Part shown: in pieces, positions 34,098 through 41,777 of the stretch | Layout: each line of letters begins with the position of its first letter | Position numbering within the stretch: the stretch's first letter is position 1 | Assembly: GCA_963802375.1 (NCBI GenBank) | Contig: CAWDIJ010000010.1 | Span: 744,001 to 808,000, forward strand | Direction of reading: 5' to 3' | DNA from: JACDAN01 sp963802375 | GTDB taxonomy: Bacteria; Actinomycetota; Thermoleophilia; Gaiellales; Gaiellaceae | Length of the DNA: 64,000 nucleotides | Notes under the pieces: model-generated | Database searches by the model: none | Seen by the model: the letters and a program-made list of their open reading frames with translations, nothing else | What the model was told of the DNA's origin: nothing | Position numbers and translations under genes: made by a program

Positions 34098-34161
34098 GGC
34101 CTCGAGCGCGGCCGGATTCCCGTGGACGTCGTAAAGCGCCGCTACGCGTTGGACGCGTGCG

Positions 34162-34668
34162 CTACTCGTACGGCTGGTCGTCGTTGGAGCCCGGAGCGGC
34201 GATGCCGGCGACGACAGTTTCCTGCGAGCGCTCGTGCAGCCGCTCCCGCCCGCGCTTGACCGCCCCGAGGAACTTGTCGAGGTTCACCTCGAGCGTCGAG
34301 AGGATGCTGTCGGCCCAGTCCTCCATCTCGAGCCGCGTCTCGCGTGCGGACCGCCGCGACTCGTCGATGATCTCCTGCGCCTGCCGCTCGGCGAGCTTGA
34401 CGATCTCGGTCTGCGAGGCCTCGCGAACCGCCTGCTCACGGGCTTCGCCGAGGATCCGGTCGCACTCCCTCTTGGCTTCGGCGAGCATCTCCTGCCGTTC
34501 CTTGACGATCCACCGGGCCTGCTTGATCTCCTCCGGGATCGTCGCCCGCATCTGGTCGAGGATCTCGTAGATCTCCTCGCGATCGATGCGGACCTGGTCG
34601 GTCAAGGGCACCGCCTTGGCGTTGTGCACGAGGTCGTCGAGCTTGTCGATGAGAACGAGGACGTCCAT
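34162..34668 (-). CDS. Coiled-coil protein (DivIVA/ATP-synthase-b-like)
   Basis: A 168-residue, largely helical and highly charged protein (MDVLVLIDKLDDLVHNAKAVPLTDQVRID, then a long Glu/Arg/Lys-rich coiled coil from about residue 40 to 135). The N-terminal block MDVLxLIDxLDDLVHNAK is typical of a conserved actinobacterial protein found next to coaD. It is sometimes annotated as an ATPase or cell-division protein without proof. It lies between coaD and the phosphoesterase in one operon. Confidence 0.75.
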   Translation of the reverse strand: MDVLVLIDKLDDLVHNAKAVPLTDQVRIDREEIYEILDQMRATIPEEIKQARWIVKERQEMLAEAKRECDRILGEAREQAVREASQTEIVKLAERQAQEIIDESRRSARETRLEMEDWADSILSTLEVNLDKFLGAVKRGRERLHERSQETVVAGIAAPGSNDDQPYE

Positions 34669-34679
34669 GGCTCTGGAGT

Positions 34680-35195
34680 CTACTCAGAGGGGGAGACGGG
34701 AGCCCCGGGCCGCCCGTCGCCGTAGAGCTCGCGCAGCCTGCTGGCCACCGCCTCGGGCACCAGCGCGTCCACGACTCCCCCGTACGCCGCGATCTCCTTG
34801 ACGCCGCTCGAGGAGACGAAGCTGACCTCCGGGCTGGCCATCACGTAGACGGTCTCGATGTCCGGCGCGAGCGTCCGGTTGAGCTGGTTCATCTGCAGCT
34901 CCCACTCGAAGTCGGAGATCACGCGCAGGCCCTTGACGATCACCTTCGCGTCCCAGCGGCGGGCGAAATCGACCACGAGCTCCTTGAAGACGTCGACCTC
35001 GACGTTGTCCACCTCGGTCAGCGCGTCTCGCAGGAACTCCACCCGCTCGTCCACGCTGAACATCGGCTGCTTGTGCGCCGGGCTCCCGACGACGCCGACC
35101 ACCACCCGATCGAAGATCTCCGCCGCCCGCCGGATCACGTCGACATGGCCGTTCGTGACCGGGTCGTAGGTGCCGGGGTAGATCGCGGTGATCAC
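34680..35195 (-). CDS. coaD: Phosphopantetheine adenylyltransferase
   Basis: Penultimate step of coenzyme A synthesis, transferring AMP to 4'-phosphopantetheine. It has 171 residues with AIYPGTYDPVTNGHVDVI (nucleotide site with the TxGH-type motif TNGH), VVGVVGSPAHKQPMF, VIVKGLRVISDFEWELQMNQLN and the C-terminal VSSSGVKEIAAYGG. The ATG overlaps the rsmD stop by 4 bases. The rsmD-coaD order is widely conserved. Confidence 0.97.
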   Translation of the reverse strand: MITAIYPGTYDPVTNGHVDVIRRAAEIFDRVVVGVVGSPAHKQPMFSVDERVEFLRDALTEVDNVEVDVFKELVVDFARRWDAKVIVKGLRVISDFEWELQMNQLNRTLAPDIETVYVMASPEVSFVSSSGVKEIAAYGGVVDALVPEAVASRLRELYGDGRPGAPVSPSE

Positions 35196-35728
35196 GGGTG
35201 CTCGAAGAGGGTGAGCCGGGCGGAGCCGTACTTCCGGCTTGTCCGCTTCTCCAGCGGCAGCTCGGGCTCCTCCTTCGCGTGTGTCTCGACGACGGCCAGG
35301 CCGTCCTGCGCGAGGGCGGCTGGGAGGTAGAGCGCAATGCGGTCTTGCAGCGAGGAGAACATCCGGTAGGGCGGGTCGAGCAGCACGAGATCGTAACGCC
35401 TGCCCGCGGCGGCCTCCTCGGCGAGAACCTGGGTCGCGTCCCGGTGGAGGATCGTCGCTCCGGTCAGTCGGAGCTTCTGCACGTTCTGGCGGATCGAGTG
35501 GTACGCGGCCTGGTCGGCCTCGGCGAAGACGGCGCTCGCCGCGCCACGCGAGAGCGCCTCGAGCCCGTACGCGCCCGAGCCGGCGAAGAGGTCGAGGACG
35601 GACGCGCCGTCCACGGGGCCGATCAGGTTGAACGCCGCCTCCCGGACGCGGTCGCCCGTGGGCCGGACGTCGTGCCCCTTCGGCGCGAAGATCTTGGCCC
35701 CGCGCTTCTCGCCGGCGATGATCCTCAA
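35192..35728 (-). CDS. rsmD: 16S rRNA (guanine966-N2)-methyltransferase RsmD
   Basis: A 178-residue methyltransferase with RIIAGEKRGAKI at the start, PTGDRVREAAFN, motif I VLDLFAGSGAYGLEALSRGA, and catalytic motif IV LVLLDPPYRMF. The start TTG 35728 overlaps the end of the restored vapC frame (TTGA). It forms an operon with coaD. Confidence 0.95.
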   Translation of the reverse strand: MRIIAGEKRGAKIFAPKGHDVRPTGDRVREAAFNLIGPVDGASVLDLFAGSGAYGLEALSRGAASAVFAEADQAAYHSIRQNVQKLRLTGATILHRDATQVLAEEAAAGRRYDLVLLDPPYRMFSSLQDRIALYLPAALAQDGLAVVETHAKEEPELPLEKRTSRKYGSARLTLFEHP

Positions 35729-36120
35729 AGCGTTGGAGCGCTGACCGTCAGGCCCGCCGTCTCAGCCGCCTCGGCGAGTCGCCGGTCATAAACGAGGATC
35801 TCGTCCAGCTCGACTAGCGAGCGCACTCGCGAGATGGATCGCGTCGAGCGTTCGGAGTTGAGCGCTCACGAACTCGGAGGCACGCCGGAGGACTGGTACC
35901 CCGACCTCGACGAGGAAGCAGGAAGCGAGGAGTGCGTCCGCTTCGGTCGCAAGCGCCGGATTCGCCATTCGGACGGTGCGCGTGACCTCAACCATGGCGA
36001 TCCGGCTCGATATCAGACTGATCGCCTCGGCTCGGATATATCGCTCCAGGGCTGCGCTTTCCGGCTCGTCCACGACGAGCTTGGCCAGCGCCGAGGAATC
36101 CGCATATGCGAATCGCTCAG
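35725..36120 (-). pseudogene. vapC: VapC-type PIN-domain toxin, frameshifted
   Basis: PIN ribonuclease of a VapBC module. The N-terminal FAYADSSALAKLVVDEPES (first acidic residue) and the middle LRTLDAIHLASAL are in one frame, which then hits a stop at 35786. Shifting by one base near 35812 gives ELDEILVYDRRLAEAAETAGLTVSAPTL, the normal VapC end, whose TGA overlaps the rsmD start exactly. At the 5' end no ATG/GTG/TTG precedes FAYADSS. One extra T at 36111-36112 would join it to CTG 36120, which overlaps the antitoxin stop as CTGA. So one clear and one possible frameshift; the toxin is dead or the sequence has indel errors. Confidence 0.78.
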
Positions 36121-36380
36121 CGACCGTCGCGGTCCCGCTCGAGGATCTCGCTCGCCGTCAGCTTGCCGGTCGCAGGAAAGCGCCGAATCGGCCGCTCTAA
36201 CGGCTTCCCGGGCGTCACCTCTCCTGCCGCGATGAGCTGCTCCAGTCGGTCACGCCTTACCGGTGACAGCAACGCCACTGGCTCGCCGTCGTGTGTGATC
36301 TCGATGCTCTCCCCCGCCCGCACTCGCCGGATCGTCTTTGTCAGGTTGTCGCGGAGCTCGCGGATGCCCATGCGCGTCAT
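36117..36380 (-). CDS. vapB: Phd/YefM-type antitoxin (VapB)
   Basis: An 87-residue antitoxin. The N-terminal DNA-binding region MGIRELRDNLTKTIRRVRAGESIEITHDGEPVALL is the Phd/YefM signature; the C-terminus (RRFPATGKLTASEILERDRDGR) would bind the toxin. TAACGT (minus strand, 36390-36395) stands 9 bases before ATG 36380, arguing for this start over the in-frame GTG 36389. It overlaps the vapC remnant by 4 bases. Confidence 0.85.
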   Translation of the reverse strand: MTRMGIRELRDNLTKTIRRVRAGESIEITHDGEPVALLSPVRRDRLEQLIAAGEVTPGKPLERPIRRFPATGKLTASEILERDRDGR

Positions 36381-36400
36381 TGTGGTCACACGTTACCACA
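36381..36400. promoter_or_regulatory. Palindromic operator overlapping the vapB promoter
   Basis: TGTGGT-N8-ACCACA, with a further AC..GT symmetry inside, covers the TAACGT -10 hexamer and abuts the vapB ATG. This layout suits antitoxin autorepression. Confidence 0.5.
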
Positions 36401-36514
36401 GCGTCTGAGCGGCACGCTGGGCTCTGGAGAACTCGTCACACTTTTGACCCGCTTATCGCTTGACAGGTCGCGGGGTCCGACACCAGCGCCCGCCAGGCGC
36501 TTCGTGGGCACGTC

Positions 36515-38617
36515 CTAAGCGGCCGGCTCGCGGTCGGCGAACAGGCGGTCGACCTCATCGTTCAGCGGGCCTTCGTAGGCGACGAGCTCGTCGGCGAGCT
36601 CGCGCGCCCGCTCGAGCAGGTCACGATCGGCGCGCAGCCGCGTGAAGCGGAACTCCGACAGTCCCGCCTGGCGTGTGCCGAGCAGCTGGCCCTCGCCGCG
36701 GAGCTCCAGGTCGACCTCGGCAAGCTCGAAGCCGTCCGTCGTCCGCACCAGCGCCTCGAGCCTCGCCTGTGCGGCATCGGTCAGCTCCTCCTTCGCGCGC
36801 GAGATCAGAAGGCAGTACGACTGCTCGGCGCCGCGCCCCACGCGGCCGCGCAGCTGGTGGAGCTGCGCGAGGCCGAACCGGTCCGCCTCCTGGACGATCA
36901 TGATCGTCGCGTTGGGGACGTCGACGCCGACCTCGATCACGGTGGTCGCGACGAGCACGTCGAGGTCGCCCGCCTTGAACTGCGCCATCAGCTGCCGCCG
37001 CTCGTCCGGCCTCAGGCGGCCGTGAAGGAGGCCGACGCGGTAGCCGCGGAGCTCGCCCTTGCGCAGGCGCTCGGCCTCCCGCTCGGCCGCGCGCGCCACG
37101 CTCGTCTCCGATTCCTCGATCAGCGGGCAGACGACGTACGCCTGGCGACCCGCGTCCAGGTGCTTGCGCAGCCGCTGGTAGGCGGCGCTCGAACGCTCTT
37201 CCGTGACCCACGCGGTGTCGATCGGCTTCCGGTTCGCCGGCGGCTTCGCGATCTCGGTCACCGAGAGGTCGCCGTAGACGGTCAGCGCGAGCGTGCGAGG
37301 GATCGGTGTCGCCGTCATGTGGAGGACGTGCGGCCTTCGGCCGGTCGTCAGAGCCGAACGCTGCTCGACGCCGAAGCGGTGCTGCTCGTCCACGACCGCG
37401 ACGCCGAGGTCGCCGAGGTCGACGCCCTCCTGGATCAGCGCATGCGTCCCGACGACGACCTGCGCGGCGCCGACGTCGTGCTTGACCGAGCGGGTCAGGA
37501 GCGCGATCGGAACGCCGAGCTGCGTGCAGATCGGGTCGATGGTCAGAAAGTGCTGCTCCGCCAATGTCTCCGTCGGCGCCATCAGGGCGCCCCGCTTCCC
37601 GGTCTCGACCGCGCGAAGGAGCGCGTGGAGCGCGACGACGGTCTTCCCGGAGCCGACGTCGCCCTGGAGCAGCCGCTCCATCGGACGCTCGCCGGAGAGG
37701 TCTCCGTCGATCTCCGCGATCGCGCTCTCCTGGCTCGGCGTCAGCTGGAACGGGAGAACGCCACGGTAGCGCGCCACGAGCTCGCCCGGCTCGCCGAGCG
37801 CCGGCGCGCGCTCCTCGTCCCGTCCCTCGCGGCGCCGGGCCAGCCCGACCTGGAGCGCGAGCAGCTCGTCGAACGCGAGCCGCCTCCGCGCCTGCTCGCC
37901 CTGCTCCTCGCTCGCCGGCCGGTGGAGCGCGACGAGCGCGTCGGAGCGGCCGGGCAGCCCTTCGCTTGCCTTGAGCGCGGCGGGCAGCGGATCGACGACG
38001 TCCCTTGCGTAGTCGAGCGCCTTTCCGACGACGTCCCTGAGCTTCTTGACGGTGATCTCCTCGCTCGCGGGGTAAACCGGCGCGAAGTCAGCCGTGGCCG
38101 CGACACCGTTCACGTCGTAGGAGCGGACCGTGAACTCGCTTCCCTTCAGGTTTCCGCGCAGGCGAACGCGGGTGCCGGGTTGAAGCCGGTCCTTCAGCCA
38201 CGCCTGGTTGAACCAAACGGCCGTGATCTCCCCGGACTCGTCGGCGACGCGCGCTTTCACGAGCTGCAGGCGGCGCGCGCGCTGGACCCGGACGCTCAGG
38301 ACTTCTCCCGCGATGGCAGCCTCGTCCTCGCCGAAGAGATCGGAGATCGCCAGCTCCGGCGCGGCGGGCTCGTAGCGGCGCGGCCGGTACTCGAGCGCAT
38401 CCCGGATCGTTCGCAGCCCGAGCGCCGCCAGCCGCTTCTTGACCGTAGGCCCGACTCCGTCCAGCGTCTCAAGCCCGAGCTCGAGCCGCTCCGGCCGCGG
38501 TGAGCCGGGCAGGATGGGCCACCGAGGCGCCGACTCGGCGGCGCCGACCGAGGTCGTGCCGGCTTTGCCGGCGCGGCCGGTGGCTTCGCTGCCGCCCGCG
38601 AAGCCCCGAAGGCTCAG
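36515..38617 (-). CDS. recG: ATP-dependent DNA helicase RecG, probable CTG start
   Basis: Branch-migration helicase for stalled forks and recombination, 700 residues. It has an N-terminal wedge/OB region (LETLDGVGPTVKKRLAALGL; AIAGEVLSVRVQRARRLQLVKARV), then helicase motifs LLQGDVGSGKTVVALHALL, VVDEQHRFGVEQR, HMTATPIPRTLAL, TTVIEVGVDVPNATIM and HQLRGRVGRG. The 25 residues before the homologous part contain no ATG, GTG or TTG. CTG 38617 overlaps the corC stop as CTGA, the same geometry as the ATGA and GTGA couplings elsewhere here. The frame is open further upstream only as an antisense-like shadow over corC. Confidence 0.95.
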   Translation of the reverse strand: MSLRGFAGGSEATGRAGKAGTTSVGAAESAPRWPILPGSPRPERLELGLETLDGVGPTVKKRLAALGLRTIRDALEYRPRRYEPAAPELAISDLFGEDEAAIAGEVLSVRVQRARRLQLVKARVADESGEITAVWFNQAWLKDRLQPGTRVRLRGNLKGSEFTVRSYDVNGVAATADFAPVYPASEEITVKKLRDVVGKALDYARDVVDPLPAALKASEGLPGRSDALVALHRPASEEQGEQARRRLAFDELLALQVGLARRREGRDEERAPALGEPGELVARYRGVLPFQLTPSQESAIAEIDGDLSGERPMERLLQGDVGSGKTVVALHALLRAVETGKRGALMAPTETLAEQHFLTIDPICTQLGVPIALLTRSVKHDVGAAQVVVGTHALIQEGVDLGDLGVAVVDEQHRFGVEQRSALTTGRRPHVLHMTATPIPRTLALTVYGDLSVTEIAKPPANRKPIDTAWVTEERSSAAYQRLRKHLDAGRQAYVVCPLIEESETSVARAAEREAERLRKGELRGYRVGLLHGRLRPDERRQLMAQFKAGDLDVLVATTVIEVGVDVPNATIMIVQEADRFGLAQLHQLRGRVGRGAEQSYCLLISRAKEELTDAAQARLEALVRTTDGFELAEVDLELRGEGQLLGTRQAGLSEFRFTRLRADRDLLERARELADELVAYEGPLNDEVDRLFADREPAA

Positions 38618-39918
38618 ACCGACTCCGGGGAGGGCGCCTCGATCTCCTCCTCGGGGAGGAACTCGACCTGGAGCTTCTCGATCCGCGTCCCCGCGATGTC
38701 GATGACGCGGAACTTCAGGCCGTTCCAGGCGACCTCGTCGCCGGTCTCCGGTGCCCGCCCGATCTGACCGAAGACGAAGCCGGCAAGCGTGTGGTAGTCG
38801 TCGTCGGGCATCGCGACCTCGAACTGCTCGTTGAAGTCGTCGATCGGGAAGGTGCCGTCGACCCGGATCGTGCGCTCGTCGATGCGCTCGAGCGACTCGT
38901 CCGGCAGGTCGTACTCGTCCTCGATCTCGCCGACGATCTCCTCGAGCAGGTCCTCGAGCGTGACGATTCCCTGCATTGAGCCGTACTCGTCCACGACGAT
39001 CGCCATGTGCTGGTTTTGCTGGCGGAACGCGGACAGGAGCGCGGCCAGATCCTTGGTCTCCGGAACGATGTACGGCTTCCGGAGCAAGTCTGCGATGACC
39101 ACGTTGTCGATGCCCTTCTCGTACAGCGCGGAGAAGAGGTCGCGCACGTGGAGGATCCCGTCGATCTGGTCGAGTGAGGTCCGGTACGCCGGGTAGCGCG
39201 TGTACGGCGAGTTCACGACAGCGGCCAGGCACTCGCGCGGGGGAAGGTCGACCGAGATCGCCACGACCTCTGGTCGGTGGACCATCACGTCGTGGACCTC
39301 CTTGTCCGCGAACCTGAACGCCCGGTACAGCACCTCCTGCTCTACACCCTCCATGGTCCCGCTTTCGCCCGCCTCGGCGATGACCGCGCGGATGTCGTCC
39401 CGCGTGTGGACGATGACGCCGGACGGTGCCGGCCTGATCCCGAACAGGCGGACGACGGCGTTCGCCGAGGTCTGAAGGAGCCAGACGAGCGGGTGCGCAA
39501 TCCGGCCGAGGAGGTCGATCGGCCAGGCGAGGGCGATCGCCAGGCGCTCGGCACGCTGGAGCGCGATCGCCTTCGGCACGAGCTCCCCGAGGGAGACGCT
39601 CAGGTAGGTCAGGAAGAAGAACGCGATCAGGAATGCGACCGTGTCTGACTGGACGAACCCGAACCAGTCCTGGACGAGCGGCTGGCCGATCGCGCCCATC
39701 GCGATGCCGGCGACGGTGATCCCGACCTGCACCGTGCTGATGAAGCGCACGGGGTTGTCCATCAGCTCCAGGGCGTGCTTCGCCCCATGGCGCCCGGCGT
39801 CCACCAGCTCCTGCAGGCGGTTACGCCGCGCTGTTACGAGCGCGTACTCGGCGGCGACGAAGATCGCGTTCCCCAGCACGAGCAGGAGAACGACGACGAT
39901 TCGAAGGAGATCGCTCAT
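38614..39918 (-). CDS. CorC/HlyC (CNNM, DUF21-CBS) family transporter
   Basis: A 434-residue membrane protein of the CNNM/CorC family, implicated in divalent-cation (Mg, Co) efflux. The DUF21 domain has about four hydrophobic segments (LRIVVVLLLVLGNAIFVAAEYALV; VGITVAGIAMGAIGQPLV; VAFLIAFFFLTYLSVSLGELVPKAIAL). Two CBS repeats (VMVHRPEVVAISVDL...; HMAIVVDEYGSMQGIVTLEDLLEEIVGEI) and a C-terminal CorC_HlyC domain follow. The ATG is at 39918; a small GC hairpin (CCCCG-CTCT-CCGGGG) lies just upstream. Confidence 0.92.
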   Translation of the reverse strand: MSDLLRIVVVLLLVLGNAIFVAAEYALVTARRNRLQELVDAGRHGAKHALELMDNPVRFISTVQVGITVAGIAMGAIGQPLVQDWFGFVQSDTVAFLIAFFFLTYLSVSLGELVPKAIALQRAERLAIALAWPIDLLGRIAHPLVWLLQTSANAVVRLFGIRPAPSGVIVHTRDDIRAVIAEAGESGTMEGVEQEVLYRAFRFADKEVHDVMVHRPEVVAISVDLPPRECLAAVVNSPYTRYPAYRTSLDQIDGILHVRDLFSALYEKGIDNVVIADLLRKPYIVPETKDLAALLSAFRQQNQHMAIVVDEYGSMQGIVTLEDLLEEIVGEIEDEYDLPDESLERIDERTIRVDGTFPIDDFNEQFEVAMPDDDYHTLAGFVFGQIGRAPETGDEVAWNGLKFRVIDIAGTRIEKLQVEFLPEEEIEAPSPESV

Positions 39919-40013
39919 GCCCCGCTCTCCGGGGCCTGAGTACTGGGCGGTCGGTCGTCGTCCAAGGAAGTCTTCGGATTATAGGAACGAGGCGGACAGA
40001 ACCGCCGCGAGAA

Positions 40014-40027
40014 CGAACGTGTGTTCT
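40014..40027 (+). promoter_or_regulatory. LexA/SOS-box-like operator
   Basis: CGAACGTGTGTTCT matches the actinobacterial SOS box CGAAC-N4-GTTCG in all but the last base. It sits 12 bases before ATG 40039 and overlaps the alternative GTG start 40021. A possible -10 (TATAGG) lies upstream at 39980-39986. LexA control of the radical SAM gene is inferred. Confidence 0.5.
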
Positions 40028-40038
40028 ACACTCCGGGT

Positions 40039-40938
40039 ATGGGTGTCGAGTACCGCGAGGAGCCCTGCCGGAGCGCGCTCAACCGCGTCAAGGGCATGGG
40101 CTTCTCCTGGTCGCTGAACCCCTACATGGGCTGCGTCCACCGTTGCACGTTCTGCTACGTCCGGGCCTTCGAGCGGCGTGCGGACAGGCCCTCGGACGAC
40201 CGCTACGGCACCTCCATCCGTGTGAAGACAAACGTCGCGGAGGTGCTTCGCAAGGAACTGGCGAGGCCGTCGTGGGAGGGCGAGTCGGTTGCGATCGGCG
40301 CGGCGACGGACCCGTACCAGCCGGCAGAGGGGCGTTACAGGCTGACACGTGGCTGCCTCCAGGCGCTCGCGGAGTTCTCGAACCCGTTCCAGCTGATCAC
40401 CCGCGGGCCGATGATCGTGCGCGACGTCGACGTCCTGGCCGAGGCTGCGAGGCGGGCCAAGGTCGCGATCACGTTCTCGATCCCGACGCTCGACGAGGAG
40501 GTCTGGCGCAAGACGGAGCCGAGCACCGCCCATCCGCGCCAGCGGTTGCGCGCGCTGAAGGAGCTCGTCGACGCGGGGATCATGGTCGGCGTCGGCATGG
40601 CACCGATCCTCCCCGGGATCTCGGACCGGCCCGAGCAGCTGCGCGAAGTCGTCACGGCCGCGCGCGAGGCCGGAGCAACCGGCGTCTGGACCAACCTTCT
40701 CAACCTCCGGCCCGGAACGAGGGAGCACTTTCTCGAGCACCTCGCCGAGGACTTCCCGGAGCAGCTGCCCCACTACCTCGAGCTCTATCGGGGTGGGCGG
40801 GCCTATTTGCCGAGCGCTGCCGCCAAGCCCGTGCGCGAGGAAGTTGCCGCCCTCGCGAAGGAGCTGGGCGTACGGGACAGGCGCCGAATCCGGCTCAACG
40901 GAACGCAGCACGACGAGCAGCTCAGCCTTGCCGTCTGA
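40039..40938 (+). CDS. Radical SAM protein, SplB/Rv2578c-like
   Basis: A 299-residue radical S-adenosylmethionine protein. The 4Fe-4S motif CVHRCTFCYVR is at about residues 35-45, preceded by SLNPYMGC, typical of the spore-photoproduct-lyase-like Rv2578c family. Also visible are AIGAATDPYQPAE, LITRGPMIVRDVDVL and VSIPT-type strands. Proteins of this group are often encoded with DNA-damage genes, which agrees with the upstream SOS-box-like site. The reaction is unknown; photoproduct repair is only a guess. ATG 40039 aligns best; GTG 40021 is in frame. Confidence 0.88.
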   Translation: MGVEYREEPCRSALNRVKGMGFSWSLNPYMGCVHRCTFCYVRAFERRADRPSDDRYGTSIRVKTNVAEVLRKELARPSWEGESVAIGAATDPYQPAEGRYRLTRGCLQALAEFSNPFQLITRGPMIVRDVDVLAEAARRAKVAITFSIPTLDEEVWRKTEPSTAHPRQRLRALKELVDAGIMVGVGMAPILPGISDRPEQLREVVTAAREAGATGVWTNLLNLRPGTREHFLEHLAEDFPEQLPHYLELYRGGRAYLPSAAAKPVREEVAALAKELGVRDRRRIRLNGTQHDEQLSLAV

Positions 40939-41094
40939 CACCGCGCCGGGAATGTGGCTCGTTTCTTCCGTGCGCTGGGTCGTTCCAGGCAAGGACGCAG
41001 CCGCGTTCATCTCTTTGACATGGCGCGGCTGAGGACGCAGCCTGCGCGGCCCAGCGTGCGGAGGAGGCTCAGCGCTCATTTCCGGCGCGGGGTC
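40937..41094. repeat. Hairpin element with terminal inverted repeats, copy C
   Basis: A 158-base element after the radical SAM gene. Ends GACACCGCGCCGGGAATG (40937-40954) and CATTTCCGGCGCGGGGTC (41077-41094) are inverted repeats with two differences. A 12-pair inner stem (CCGTGCGCTGGG with CCCAGCGTGCGG, using two G-T pairs) leads to an internal loop with AGGACGCAG on both strands (40992-41000 and 41032-41040). It is closed by CAGCCGCG...CGCGGCTG. It shares this AGGACGCAG pair with the element at 56372-56492. Confidence 0.75.
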
Positions 41095-41117
41095 TACAGG
41101 ACTCCGTGCCCGCGGCC

Positions 41118-41123
41118 TAGAAT
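41118..41123 (+). promoter_or_regulatory. -10 box (TAGAAT), leaderless response regulator
   Basis: TAGAAT lies 9 bases before GTG 41133 and there is no Shine-Dalgarno. Confidence 0.45.
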
Positions 41124-41132
41124 TCCACGCCC

Positions 41133-41777
41133 GTGACCGACGAGCAGAGTGAGGACGGCCGCCCCGAGATCACCTGCCTGATCGTCGACGACCACGAGGT
41201 CGTCCGCGAAGGGCTGCGGTTGTCGCTGTCGCGCGCCCCGCACATCCGCGTGATCGGCGAGGCGTCCGACGGTGCGTCGGCCGTCTCGCTGGCCGAGCGG
41301 CGGAAGCCCCACGTCGTGATCATGGACGTGCGCATGCCGGGCATGGACGGCCTGGAGGCGACGAAGCACCTCACCGAGCGGGTGCCCGAGACCGCGGTCC
41401 TGATCTTCACGGCCTACAGCGAGCGGAGCCTCCTGAGCCGGGGGCTCGAGTCCGGCGCGAAGGGCTACATCCTCAAGGAGGCGCCGCACGCGAGCCTCGT
41501 GAAGGCGATCGAGAAGGTCTCGGCCGGCGACGGCTACGTCGACCCCGCGCTGATGCCCGCCTTCCTGCCCGGCAAGGGCGACGACATGCTCACGGGCCGC
41601 GAGCGGGAGATCCTCCAGCTCCTGGCCGACGGGATGTCCAACGCAGATGTGGCCGCCCGGCTCTTCATCAGCCAGGAGACGGTGAAGAGCCACGTGCGCC
41701 ACATCCTCACGAAGCTCGAGGCGGATACGCGGACGCACGCGGTGGCGATTGCGCTTCGCGAAGCGATCATCGACTAG
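41133..41777 (+). CDS. NarL/LuxR-family response regulator
   Basis: A 214-residue two-component regulator. The receiver domain has the acidic pocket DD (LIVDDHEVVREGL), phosphoacceptor Asp in VVIMDVRMPGMDG and Lys in KGYILKEA. The C-terminal LuxR helix-turn-helix (LTGREREILQLLADGMSNADVAARLFISQETVKSHVRHI) is canonical. It overlaps the downstream kinase gene by 29 bases. Its targets are unknown. Confidence 0.93.
   Translation: MTDEQSEDGRPEITCLIVDDHEVVREGLRLSLSRAPHIRVIGEASDGASAVSLAERRKPHVVIMDVRMPGMDGLEATKHLTERVPETAVLIFTAYSERSLLSRGLESGAKGYILKEAPHASLVKAIEKVSAGDGYVDPALMPAFLPGKGDDMLTGREREILQLLADGMSNADVAARLFISQETVKSHVRHILTKLEADTRTHAVAIALREAIID

Noticed and set aside
36857..38503. 548-codon plus-strand ORF opposite recG
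   Set aside because: No recognisable domain; recG helicase motifs are complete on the other strand.
40937..41094. Element C as a known riboswitch (cyclic di-GMP type, because of GGACGCA)
   Set aside because: Only the GGACGCA word is shared; the two receptor stems and downstream tetraloop helix are not present, and neighbouring genes are not typical targets.
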